From Steromphala cineraria (taxonomy: Eukaryota > Mollusca > Gastropoda > Trochida > Trochidae), in contig OU744735.1 in the NCBI GenBank assembly GCA_916613615.1, positions 40,683,468 to 40,747,467 of the forward strand: DNA of 64,000 nt, read 5' to 3'. Of the stretch, positions 50,701 to 60,876 are shown one piece after another. The translations under genes were made by a program, and so were the position numbers. The notes under the pieces were generated by a model, which was given only the letters and a program-made list of their open reading frames with translations, did no database searches and was not told the DNA's origin. Each line of letters opens with the position of its first letter. The stretch's first letter is position 1.

Positions 50701-52834
50701 ATGGCACAGCGTCACAAAGGCCAACGGTTATGACGTCATAATGATCGCGTCACCGTCACAATAGTCTGGGCGAGTTTAAGATATTTGTTCAGTCGGGTTT
50801 GTTCCTGTTGGTTCATGAATTATATAAGTGTTTTTTCTATCGTAAATTTCACAGTGAAAACTATATGATCTCAGCGTTATGAGTGCAACTGGTTTGCAAT
50901 ATTAGAACACTATTTTAATGTCTATAACACTGGAAATTCCTTCTTCTTTATAGCTGCGAACACCTATAACAATAATGGATCAGTCGTTAGATCCTTTCAA
51001 CTCAGAGTTCCTTACGCAAAAATAGAGTTCGCTCTTAAAATGCTTATAACTAACGGTCATGTTACAATATCGATAAATAGTTGCGTTTGTAAAATTTCCG
51101 GGATTCATTGTTATTCAACACCCGCAAATTTAAGCGTTTAAAACCTCCGGCTAACGCCGTTGGTTTTAAACTAAATTTGCGGGTGTTGAATAACAATGAA
51201 TCCCGGAAATTTTACAAACGCAACTATTTATCTTCTAAATCAACAAATATTATTGGCTAAAGGGGGTTATGCCAAACACTGACACATATCTAATATGCTA
51301 TTCTCCTGATCTCCTGATCTCCTGATAAGGGCTGAAATATTTCCCAAGCAGCGTTAAATAACAACTCACTCACTCACTCCATTCTGATAACCAATAAAAA
51401 AGTGTATCAAATGTTTCGTTTTCTACATATTAAAGCCATTGCCAGATCAATTTCAATCGCGGGTTTTGATTCAAATACACCTGCAAATCCTATTTGTTCA
51501 CTTTCTTTTGTATTCAATCGCAAATATCATGATGTAATTTGTAATGTATATGAGGCATCCTTGCAATGCAAAATCGAAATCACGTTGAAATTTAAGTACT
51601 GAAGTCAACATTCATTGTGCGTTAACATATTTGTATTTCATACCTCACAGTTACATGTAACTGTAACAATTTCTGCAAAAATTTCGAAAACACTATTTCT
51701 ATTTTAATCTTCATAAATGATAAATTATATTTGTTCCTTTGTAAGTCAATTCACTGCTGTTTCTTTTTTTCTCAGGGATTCTATGTGGAATACTTTAAAT
51801 ATAAAATTTCTAAATTATGACACTCTCTGTCTTTTTTTCCGTTCCAAAATTTTAGATGTAGCACCAGTGACCAGCCAATCTTATATGGTTTGGGAATAAT
51901 TATCTTATACATGGACAGTTGGCCATGGGAATTCTTTTTCAGTGCTGGACTTATTTGATAAACTTCAAAATGAAACCAAAAATACATGAAATTTGCACTA
52001 AAATACACACACTTAGATGCATATGAACAAAGTTAAGGTACACAACGGTATGATAGTTACTATGTTGATATTCAGAAAAAAATATGGTTCGAACTGCAGT
52101 TGTTGTTTAACTGCAAGAATAACTACAACAAGTGGTGCATTGATTTAAAAACCTTGAAAACGGTATAAGAATATATACTGAAACGTCACTACTGTCAATA
52201 AAAAACATATTCATCCATCAAATTACTCGAGCTCTTATCTTACTGACTCCCTAAGTTAATAATTATTTGGCACTGAATCCTCTGGAACTGCTGCAGAGGA
52301 CATGCCTAAAATTAAAAAGGATCTGATTAAAATGTTTTTCCATTGTAGGTTTCACAAAGAAAACCTGTTTGTCTTACTGCATACACTCGTCCGTTGGTCG
52401 GGCAGGGTATAATGAACAACAATTTGGCAAACCATGGTTCACTTTTTGTGAATTTGTGGCTCAACCAAGACAAATGCGTGACCAACATGTGTTTAATTAT
52501 ATCTTTCTTTTTGACATTACTGTCAATTGATGAATATTTACATGATGATGTGACATCCTTCAATGAAAATCAAATAATTTTTTTATGAATAATAATTACC
52601 TTTTTCAGTACTGTAGTAATTGATCCCCTCGTGAGGAATGAGTTCCTTAGTATTCGTGTACCTTGTTTGACTAATTGAACAGGAGTGTATGTTGTGATTG
52701 TAGAAGAAAGATGAACAATTCTTGGATTTCATGCAAACACTGGCACAGTCTAGAATGCCAAAAACTGTCATGAATGTTCCTCCATCAAGGCTGAAATCGA
52801 CTATCTTTAGATTGAATAAGCTTGCAGCACTCAT
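44787..52834 (-). CDS. copy 5: PAN/apple - EB - PAN/apple secreted protein, divergent paralogue
   Basis: Exons: PAN 52834-52600, EB 48358-48236 (123 bp), terminal 45049-44787 (263 bp, TGA). Phases match copy 1, and the joins read SCVK-E-CSKYG. The PAN exon differs from copy 1 at two residues (MSAASLF, ELIPHEG) and EB at few (CSNGTC, GYSYLA). The terminal domain differs at about 18 positions and is two codons shorter: CSKYGENFAIYEHHGIKYC, SGEACMEACRKEKEFIC, FKNNGECNLCN instead of LEHGGDHYCNLCN, ending RHCSI. All domain cysteines are kept. Introns have grown to 3.2 and 4.2 kb through transposon insertion. Frame is intact. Candidate signal exon ATG is at about 54637. The uneven divergence suggests the terminal domain evolves fastest. 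Confidence 0.8.
45690..47090 (+). pseudogene. Tc1-like transposase, most complete copy, catalytically dead
   Basis: N-terminal part: HLTARETMVRLLGLRKLSNQ and TVRNRLKSAEL (46205-46305). Catalytic part: DLANWKRVLFSNDARFQLSS (about 46355-46422), NERFFQNCVCEFDRFGGRSV, then about 46700 HDLNPNKHIYH. Tc1 enzymes have SDESRF, a QDNARPH-type block and DLNPIEH. Here the first motif reads SNDARF, the second has lost its Asp (TTWNMEH region) and the third reads NPNKH. All three acidic residues therefore appear changed. Copies 1-3 carry this element with the catalytic region deleted. An L2-like fragment is nested in it (45823-46181). Confidence 0.75.
45823..46181 (+). mobile_element. L2/CR1-like LINE 3' end nested in the Tc1 remnant
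   Basis: The frame reads ARIEFKVLCLTYSCYHHAAP, a stop, YLQEILHKHKPSRTLRS, LKSFGERSFLYCAPSLWNC, SPSLAVFKSKLKTYLFSKYF and stop. This is the standard C-terminus of L2/CR1-type reverse transcriptases. The short 3' UTR ends gcgctctataaatacacttattattatt. It is flanked by a 10-bp target duplication, attacctccg, at 45813-45822 and 46182-46191. Copies 2 and 3 show the uninterrupted site (gttacctcctacat / gctacctcctacat). Confidence 0.85.
47152..48058. mobile_element. Tc1/mariner-type MITE, 907 bp
   Basis: Inverted ends: left catacgtaaaaatgttatg followed by caccccc; right, on the other strand, catacggaaaaaaatttggg followed by caccccca. TA flanks both sides (47150-47151, 48059-48060). The empty site 'gaatatgatatattttcatt' in copies 1-3 confirms a TA duplication. 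The left end carries one extra tandem catacatgta. No transposase frame is seen inside. Confidence 0.8.
48420..49010. other. intron of copy 5, private insertion, nothing recognised
   Basis: Not present in the other copies. Contains a short frame (48540-48734) without features and a small inverted pair around cctctgcaaattt near 48995. Confidence 0.35.
49011..49611. repeat. dispersed repeat with recurrent 'tgaccttgacctttgac'
   Basis: About three units sharing 'tgaccttgacctttgac' (about 49120, 49389, 49528) and 'catagcacaacaa...atcacgtttacag' blocks. The middle one contains tgacctttgacct, a DR1-type nuclear receptor half-site pair. Similar 'gaccttgacctttgac' repeats are common in molluscs and cnidarians (general knowledge). 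Confidence 0.6.
49612..50240 (+). repeat. dispersed repeat, plus-orientation copy
   Basis: Starts agctcatctggcctgtaagg and gtccatccgtccatccgtac. About four tandem units of 120-140 bp follow, each with ggcctagaaagctgaaact, gaggattataaattgtagct and agggccacaggggccac. It ends near 50230 with 'gatgagctacagagccaa'. Inverted relative of 240-620. Confidence 0.75.
50986..51240. mobile_element. foldback MITE with a 161-bp palindrome
   Basis: 51072-51232 is a palindrome whose outer 57 bp (aaatagttgcgtttg... to ...caaacgcaactattt) pair without mismatch. The inner gtttaaaacc / ggttttaaac also pair around a short centre. Left of the palindrome, 'gagttcgctcttaaaatg' matches, inverted, the DNA beside the decayed copy at 9000-9045. 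Confidence 0.85.
51241..52590. other. intron of copy 5, non-coding
   Basis: Includes ctgatctcctgatctcctga (51307) and a retroposon 3' tail 'aacaactcactcactcactc' near 51360, a form seen in gastropod repeats. Frames at 51402-52563 have no recognised domain. Confidence 0.45.
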
Positions 52835-55385
52835 TTTTAAAGAAAAAAGCCCTATACTAATTGGTACAAAAGTTGTTGCTTTGAAACTGATTCTGGTATA
52901 TTTGATATTTGCTTTTGACTGACCAGATCTTATTTTCGAAATCAAACCTGCTGAAATAAAGGACCAGTGAAATCAAATGTTTCACAGTTTAACCATGTAC
53001 TAAATCAGTCTTCGAGTTTCTTCACTTCTTGCTTTGTTATTTCTATGACTACAAAAGGTAATCATTTATTAACGTTTCATAGAAACACTCACACAAAGTC
53101 GTGTATTCTTACAAATTCATTTATGCAAAGTCAGTAATGAATTTAAGCAAACATTTCAAAATGCGACCAGTCATAAAATATTGTAAGAATGAAAACAATT
53201 GGTCCGTATTCGTCTCAATCCCAGCGTAATATTTAGCTTTGAATAGCATCCCACATGAAAAATATATTCATTTGCTGTGTAGTTTAAAAGGCTTTCTGTC
53301 AATAATCGTATACATTGTCAAAAGGTCATGGATTGAGAAGTCATAGAATCAGCAGATATATCAATTACAATCCTCGTGTTATCATGAGTATGCATAATTT
53401 GCGCATGGTACAACAGTTTCAGCTAATCAGATTGCTAGTTTTCCGCGACACCAAATTGCTTGGCTCCACTTGGTGCACGGCAAACCATGTTATTTGAATG
53501 GAAAGTTCCTTCTGGAAAAGAAGATTAATGTAGGTTTAAGGGTGGGATCTTTTTGAGGATATGAATTTTAACACCAATGTAATATTAAGTCTATACATAG
53601 GACTTCAGTGGAGACTTTGAAACTAGGTTTTATGGTGTGGTCTATTTAGTCTCCATTTTACAAAGGCAACTATTTATTTATATTGTAACATTACCGTTAT
53701 GTAGTATAATTTCAAGAGCGAACTCTATTTAAGTGTAGAAAATTCTCAGTTCTCAATGATTTAGCGACTAATCCATTTTTCAAATAGGATTTCCCAGTGT
53801 TATGAACATAAAAAAAAGTGTACTTGGTTGCACTCGTATCGATGCGATCATACAAAGGGCCTTGAAGGAAACGGCTAATTATGACTAAATATTGTGCTCT
53901 TATGAACATTCTAATTTAAAACAACAGTATATTTTGAAACTGAAGTTTTTAATTTGACGTACGGCAATGTTTCCTATTTTTGCCACTATGGCATTGCTAA
54001 ATGCTATCCTAATTTTCACGTTAAGAGAATAAGAAAATTGAAACCATATTTACCAAAATCGCGAAAATGTCTCCGTTTTTGCACAGAAGTGGAAATAATC
54101 ATGTAAGGATTACGTTCAGAGAAGAAACATGACAGTTTGACATCAATTATTATTGTTATATCAATTTTTACAGAAATCCAAGATTTCAAAATATACTATG
54201 CCTTTCTTTTTTTGAATGGTTTATTTTTAAAAAGTTCTAAGCTATGCTACTGTGAGTGAGTTATTTGGCTGTTTGGCTTATATTTTTCATATCATCTTAA
54301 CTATTTTGGCTTTTGATTTGTTTCATCTGAGACTGCAGCCAACCTCAATACTATCACAACAACATTTCAAACCTTATTAGTTGACATTTTCACAAATGTC
54401 ATTTGATAGTTGTGAAGTTGTACATGTTCTTGTTTTCGTGTCCAGTTGTAAGACTCATGTATACAAGCCGCGTTCAATTAAGCCCCCCAGCTTGTTCTCC
54501 GATCTTTGTTTCATTGTTTTCTTTTAATAAGAATATGTTTCGACCGAGATCATTAACGACTGCAGAAAGTGCTTAACGCTCTCATTAGCATGGTTAATTA
54601 GTGTTGACAAAGCAAAGAATAAACTCCCTCTCAGCATTTGTTTTAGGACGTCCTTCAATGTATCACAAATTAAAGTCCAACAGGACGCGTCGACGCATAA
54701 CAACGACAACAGATTTAGTTTCTTAATATTCATATTACTGTAATGCATTATTACATTATCATTTATCAACTGTCTTCTTTAAGCAATTTCTGCATTCATT
54801 TTGTGTGCCTTATGTACTTGTGTGTTCCTATTTAGAAGTCAAGTATTTCAAAATGTAAAAATCAACATCATTTTGTTGTTGTTCTGACGAAAAAAAGATT
54901 AACTTTTCTTTTACCGCTGAGTGTATACTTTCTACATTTGCACCTATCGTTATTTTGCGATTCTTTTGTTATGAATGTGCACAATTAACAAATAATACTA
55001 TAGTGTGGTATTATTGCTTGTCATTTTGTTTAATAGATTTTTAATCCATTGATATTGGCAAGACTCATTGTTTGTCTACCAACAGATAGGCACCAGACAA
55101 TAAGATGGTTTAACTATTACACGTGTATTTGCACATACCAACGGTGGACAAGAGTCGAAATACACGTGTAAATATTGCCATTGCTCACCATGAATTAGGG
55201 AATACTTTGTTTTGAGTACTGAGAGATAAGATATTACTATAATACTTGATAGCTCACGTCAATACTCTTTGAAACAATAAAAACACAATATTATCGCAAG
55301 AATGATCAAGATTAAACCCCTTTGATCGATTGTATTGCAAGAGGGCTTTATATTAAATCACGAACACAAGAAAACAAGTTCTCTG
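52835..55385. other. upstream part of copy 5, non-coding
   Basis: Collinear with 7714-10790 except for a deletion removing most of the MITE (about 53653) and the loss of about 90 bp near 54050. Contains the candidate signal exon (ATG about 54637, minus). The longer minus frame 54769-54524 extends upstream only in this copy and is not conserved. Confidence 0.45.
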
Positions 55386-55739
55386 GTGTGAGGTTATTGG
55401 ATGTTTGCAATAAAGGTTGTGGTATGGATTGGTTGTTATTGGATGATAATTGAATAAAACTGTATAATGTCGTCAATCTCTAGCTAAAGAAGATTACAGT
55501 TTTACACATGCAGTAATGCAGAAGAGGACGTACAGAAATACATCATATGATATAAAGTTAAAAAAATTATTTCTATTTGGAGGCACAATGAACATTTTAA
55601 GAAGTATTTGATCCTGACTGTGAATAAAGATTGCAGATGAAAGATGCTAAGTTTACAGTTTGGCGTCAGAAATGGTGAAATCTTTAATGGGAAACACTTT
55701 GGCAAAATAAAAATAATGATATCCCCGGATATTAGTTAA
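55386..55739. other. right flank of copy 5, nothing recognised
   Basis: Unique AT-rich sequence beginning at the copy 5 breakpoint (gttctctg|gtgtgagg). No exon or repeat identified. Confidence 0.35.
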
Positions 55740-56060
55740 TTTTGAAATGTATATTACCCTTAGGGTTTTATCTTGATAGATGCACATGTGAAATATCAAA
55801 AGTCTATCTCTATCCAATCACAAGTAATGGCCAAGGTTAAAGCTTTCGAAAAACGCTTGCTGCGCCATGGTCAATGTGACAAGGTCAAAGATTATGACCA
55901 CATCTATAAGGTCTTATCATGATAGATGCACATGTAACACATCAAAGGTCTAGCAATCAAAAGTTATGAGCGAGGATAATTTTTTTTGGGAACAGACAAA
56001 CAGACAGACTCCAAGACGGACAGGGCCAGAACTATACACCCCATACAAAGGGGTAAAAAG
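55740..56060. repeat. dispersed repeat with duplicated 'gatagatgcacatgt' unit
   Basis: Two blocks share 'cttgatagatgcacatgtga' (about 55771) and 'catgatagatgcacatgtaa' (about 55918), each followed by atcaaa.gtct and tcaca/tcaaaagt. It ends 'cagacaaacagacagactcc' and 'tacaccccatacaaagggg', a layout seen in molluscan repeats. Confidence 0.5.
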
Positions 56061-57889
56061 TGTTTGCTTTACACCTAATGAACTTTTGTTTTGAATTTTG
56101 AACATTTACTTTATAGCATGCTTCTTACTGTGTTTACGTCCAACAGTCCTTTGCACGACCAACAATATATACAAATAATACGCCCCTCTATATTTGTAGC
56201 AAGAATCCAACTTTGGACTGTACTTTCGTTTACTGCATGTATCTTAATCAATTTGGATCATTATATTGTTTCGTCGGTATCTTTTGATTGTTAAATATGC
56301 AATGAATGCGTAAAATACATTTACATTTCACAAGTCTTACACCCTGATTATGCATCTTTAAGTTTCACTAATCTTTGAATGAACAGTTTTGATTATTTAG
56401 TAGATGAATAATATGAGATAGTGACATGTATTTTTATATTTCTTGATACGTGATACGTGTAAATGGGCTTCGAGCAGGGTCGAATAATTCTATCTTTCTT
56501 GGATTTTCATTTCAAATTGTATAAAAATTAGTACAACAAGAGATTGTATTTAATTGCAATTTGAATGCGATGTTTACGATAAAAAAATCATTAGAATTTT
56601 GTAAAGATGTCAAGAACAAATATAAAACAATATTTGAATGAAATATAAAACAGCTGTGGATGCAGAATGACCTCAGAAAGTAATTAAATGGTTCTGCAAG
56701 TAGATAGATGTGTTGCAAATGCTGTAGCTTCTTAAACGGGCAGTAGCACGTTTTTTTTAATTTTTCAATTTTTACTTTTTAACTGAGAAATGCTAAAGGT
56801 ACTATTTTGCTAGTGTCAAAAATCTAATTACACAAACCAATCAACTTTAAGTCAGGGAACAAATGTTAAAGATTTACATGAAGTCCATTTGCGGCCATTT
56901 TTTGGTGAACACCTTTAATCCTTTCTTTGTAAGAAAAGGAAAGGGAAGTGCATGGCTGAAGTTTACATTAAATAGTTCATTAAATACTACTTCATTTAGT
57001 TTAGAAACATTGTCTTTCAATTGGAACCATGTATTTTTATTTTCCTGACACAACCTTATATTCCACCTAAAACGTGCTACAGCATTTGATAAGTATACGT
57101 TCCTTGCCATCGAAAAGACGTTGTTGTTTCCACATTTCAATTTCAGGAATTTTCTGACGGTGGTGAAGGCAGAACATTGTGTCATGAGGAATATTATACA
57201 GAATTTCTCTCCAACCGAGGTTTTGTTAATAATTAATTCAAATGAAAGATGTTAAAACGAAAGATATTTTGAGAACAACAATTGGACAGATTAAGGACAT
57301 ATTCTGTACATAACAACTTGCGGTTCTTCTTTTCTGTCAACAAACTTTGAAGTTGAAACAAATAGTTCTCAATACCAAACAGAAAGAGAATAATAGAAAT
57401 GTTGTGATCCTTATTTAAGTAAAGGAAAACAACATAAACAAAACGTTAAAACGTTCTTTCATAGCAGTCACCAAAATATCTTAACACATTACATTTAAGG
57501 TCCAAATTCTTTGTCAAAAGTCTACTGAAACTTTGTTAGCGTAGATTATTTTCTTGGATCTACTTCCTCAGCTATATATTCGCAATTATAAAATATCTGA
57601 AATCGAATAATTCGACATTTGAAAGCAATCAAATGTAAACATCCCTGGCCCTTCTCTTGACATTTCCCGTTCATTCAACAGTGAGTGTAAAATTCTGCAT
57701 TCTACTTGATTCACTTAAACTAAAAAAGTTAATAGTAGATGCTTTATGAACGAATATCTTGAAATTTTAACTTGTAGTATATAACATACCCCTGTTTGTT
57801 GCCTCTGAAAACATGCAACATCACCATTGTAAAGTAATATATATTCGCATTTGCATATCATATTCTCTAACTTCTCTTGAATTATTCTA
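56061..57889. other. intergenic, no gene established
   Basis: The only frame of note is 57185-56874 (minus, about 103 codons; MTQCSAFTTVRKFLKLKCGN, later CQENKNTWFQLKDNVSKLNE). It has balanced composition but no domain I recognise and no splice or start context. Part of 57220-57570 resembles 59940-60180 (catttaaggtccaaa / catttaaggccaaaa, aaaagtctact, aactttgtt), suggesting an old duplication. Confidence 0.35.
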
Positions 57890-58230
57890 AAGCTTACTTA
57901 GTTACTAAACAAATGTTCATGATATAACTGTTGACTCCAATATGATCTTTGAGACAAACGACGGTACACAAAAATAAAGATTTCCAGACGGTTGTTTCAG
58001 TTCCTTTTCCACGGTAAAAATGGATGCTTATTGCGGTACTGTCTACGAAATATAAATCAGGATTAGTGGCAGTCGATCTATTTCCTCTCGGCGACTTAGT
58101 CAATAGTTTTCACAACACGCCTCTTGAGTAGTAATATGGAGCAATTACCATTTTGATAAGGTGTATAACGTGAAAGGGACAGCACGTTATACCAGTTTTT
58201 ATAGACGTCCTTGCTTTTCCAAAATAAATG
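57890..58230. repeat. diverged direct repeat, left copy
   Basis: Shares ordered blocks with 63545-63810: actgtctacgaaa, cagtc.atctatttcctc, caatagt.ttcacaaca, gcctct.gagtagta. Identity is about 70% by eye. Non-coding. Confidence 0.55.
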
Positions 58231-58421
58231 AAATGCTATTAAAACTTTTATTGTACACTTGATTATGCGATGTCTGTTTTGATTGAAATGCACATCAATA
58301 AATCAATAAATTACGTATTGCAATGCATACTGACATACAACTCTTGTGCTACAATGATATTGCAAAATATTTGATACATTTTAGTCTAGCTTTTCACATA
58401 GTTTCCATTCTCTCTCCGTAG

Positions 58422-58737
58422 AGGCAGATCAAGTCATGAAATGTTGATACAGCCTCTGCTCTATTACGCCGATTTTGTGGGATACAATGGGACATGCCTA
58501 ATTGGAGGTAATCAAAGTTAGTTGACGCTGTTCTTAAATTATCATGTTGGCTACTGAATCATGGCAAATGCATTATAATATGAACCACTCTTTCCATGCG
58601 AGAAGCGTTGTCATCTGATAAAGAAATTCAAATGGATTGTGGTGCAATTTTTTTCCGCCAGGGGAACTGCCGGATCCCACAGATATAGAACAGAGGCAGT
58701 ATCAACATTTCATGACTTGATCTGCTTCTGAGGGGAG
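58422..58737. repeat. inverted repeat with about 55-bp arms
   Basis: The left arm (agaggcagatcaagtcatga, then aatgttgatac.gcctctg) pairs with the right arm at about 58680-58735 (gaggcagtatcaacatt, tcatgacttgatctgcttct). The spacer is about 190 bp. It may be the ends of a small DNA element; no target duplication could be fixed. Confidence 0.6.
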
Positions 58738-60740
58738 AAAATGCTTTAAATAAAAATAAGCTGTAACATAAAAACATAGAATTCGTAAATGTTGATTGAT
58801 TATGTATCAAAAATGTCTACGACTATTTTAGAGAACCAAACAATTTAATCTTTTACAACAAACAATACTACTATGACTTCAACACCATATTTGAGTAAGT
58901 TCGATTTGAAATTAATTTCTGCGACTTTATTGTGATTAAACATGTGATATGTGATAATTATGTATTGCACAGTCTGTATAGCGATACAATTGCATAGCCC
59001 TATTCTATATTAATCAGGAAATTTTCTTTAAAATATTGTTTCCACGATAATACCGCGACAAGTAGACCCTTGTAGAAGGATATAATTATTAAGATGTATT
59101 ATGATTAAAGATATTACTTCATATAATTATGATATTTAGTGAAATCCTATTTGTATAGTCACTAATTATCCAAAAAATTACGATGCTGCACCCTTCGTGT
59201 TTTATGCTCCCTGCTATGTTTTATTCAACGATAGATACAACACAATCTCAGCAAACAGCATAAACGTGTTATGACGTCATATCATGGGCGTTCAGTATCA
59301 TTGCGAATGCTGCATGGCGCTTGTACATTGGCTCGGATTGTTTCGAAGTTATTTGATAGTTGCAATCAATGTTTCAATTCTAATGTACATCAAACGCTGA
59401 AAATGTGTCCTTTCTTATGACATAAGCCCTTTAACAGTCAGTGCATATATGTACTAAGTAGTAAGTAAGTAAAAACCAATTTACAGAGCGAAAAGCTTTG
59501 TGTCAATCTGTCCACATCGCGACACGTAACGATAGACTACTACAATTTTTACTACTGTATTTTTTATCTTAAAAATAATGAAAAATGGTTAACTACTAAT
59601 TAACATTAAAACATCTGTATCATGCTTTTTTTTCTCAAATTCGTTATGAAATGTGGTTGACGAGTGTAAATAATAATCGGAAAGGAAGGGTTGATTGGGA
59701 ATTTTTTTTACAAAACAAACACAACTATGTACGACAAAACACAGTAGTCTAGAATAAAATTTAATAGCTTTCAGTTGAAAGTGTTTTAGGTTTTAACGTT
59801 TTCACATTAACAGAGAACATATTCTTTTCTTTCGAAAAACGTTATTGTTTTCAATTCCCTACATGTACTTACGTGCTAAGCGCTGTAACTCATTTGAAAT
59901 AATGACACAAGTACATGCATTTGAATAAAACATTAAAAACTAACGGTCTTTCTCTTCTGTCAGCAAGCCTTTAACAAGATTTACTAAGCCTATGAGACCT
60001 CTTATCATTTCTTCTTCAAAACAAAAAAGTATTAACATTGTCATTGTCTTCTTTTGGACAACAACTAAATCAGATTTGGTAAAAGGCAATATGTTCCTCA
60101 GAATTGCTCAACACGGTACATTTAAGGCCAAAATGCTCTTACAAAAGTCTACTTTAACTTTGTTGATGTACAAATTTACGTAAGACAATCTATCTTTATC
60201 AATTTCGCAATGTTTAAAGTTTCTTAAAGCTACAAATCGCCTTATTTTGCATGTTCGCTCTACTTTTTAGTAAATTAGATTCATTCTACTTTCCTTTTAA
60301 AGACATGTTACAAACAAGGCATAGATAAATAGATCGATCTGATTAATATCAAACCATTGATTCCTTCCCTATGCTTATTTTGGGTTAGAATTAATCAGAT
60401 TGATAAAAAGATAACATTTTATGGTGGTTCCTCTTGAAATTTTCCATGCGTTATATTTATTTTCAAATAAAACGTTGAATCTTCATTTAATTATTTTTAT
60501 TGTTGCAAAGCATGCATTATGGACTAAATTCTAAAATTACTAATTTACCAACTTCTGTTTAAGCCTTAAAGTTTGCAATAAGGTTTGAAATAACATGTTT
60601 GTATACATTGCTTACTCTTCCTTCTCACTGAATCACCAAAATATTTAGGCAGTAACTACTGTTTGTGTATGCCAGCAATGTATTTTATTATATTGTCAAA
60701 GATTTGTAGCATTTTGATTGGTCTAAAGATGGTCACATGA
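58738..60740. other. intergenic, no gene recognised
   Basis: AT-rich. The segment 59940-60180 is the second copy of the old duplication noted under 56061-57889. The frame 59992-60183 falls inside it and has no domain. Confidence 0.4.
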
Positions 60741-60825
60741 CAGTCCATAGAAAGCGATATTGACTTGAGAACAATCGCAAAAGTCAATCAACTTTGATAT
60801 TGACCCATTGTTGACGTAATGCCTA

Positions 60826-60871
60826 TGTGACGTCACGTCACGTCAACAATCGCTAAGCAACGTTACGTCAC
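60826..60871 (+). promoter_or_regulatory. CRE-like promoter of the recombinase gene
   Basis: tgtgacgtcacgtcacgtca, containing a perfect TGACGTCA, then acgttacgtcacc, ends 6 bp before the start codon. CREB/ATF-type palindromes are common in TATA-less metazoan promoters. No TATA box is seen at a fitting distance. The gatattgac motif occurs twice just upstream (about 60757, 60801). Confidence 0.5.
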
Positions 60872-60876
60872 CTTTG

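Larger units (their letters stand above)
44586..55385. repeat. copy 5: older, divergent copy of the unit
   Basis: Homology begins at 'tatacacctataatg', exactly where R ends in copies 2 and 3. It stops at 'caagttctctg' (about 55385), exactly where the satellite-LINE block begins in copies 1 and 2. It therefore represents the unit without R, satellite and LINE. It carries private insertions (45823-46181, 47152-48058, about 48420-52390) and a deletion of about 440 bp at 53653. Confidence 0.9.

Noticed and set aside
56874..57185. 103-codon minus frame as a gene
   Set aside because: No recognised domain, no splice or promoter context, and no paralogue. Left as unassigned sequence.
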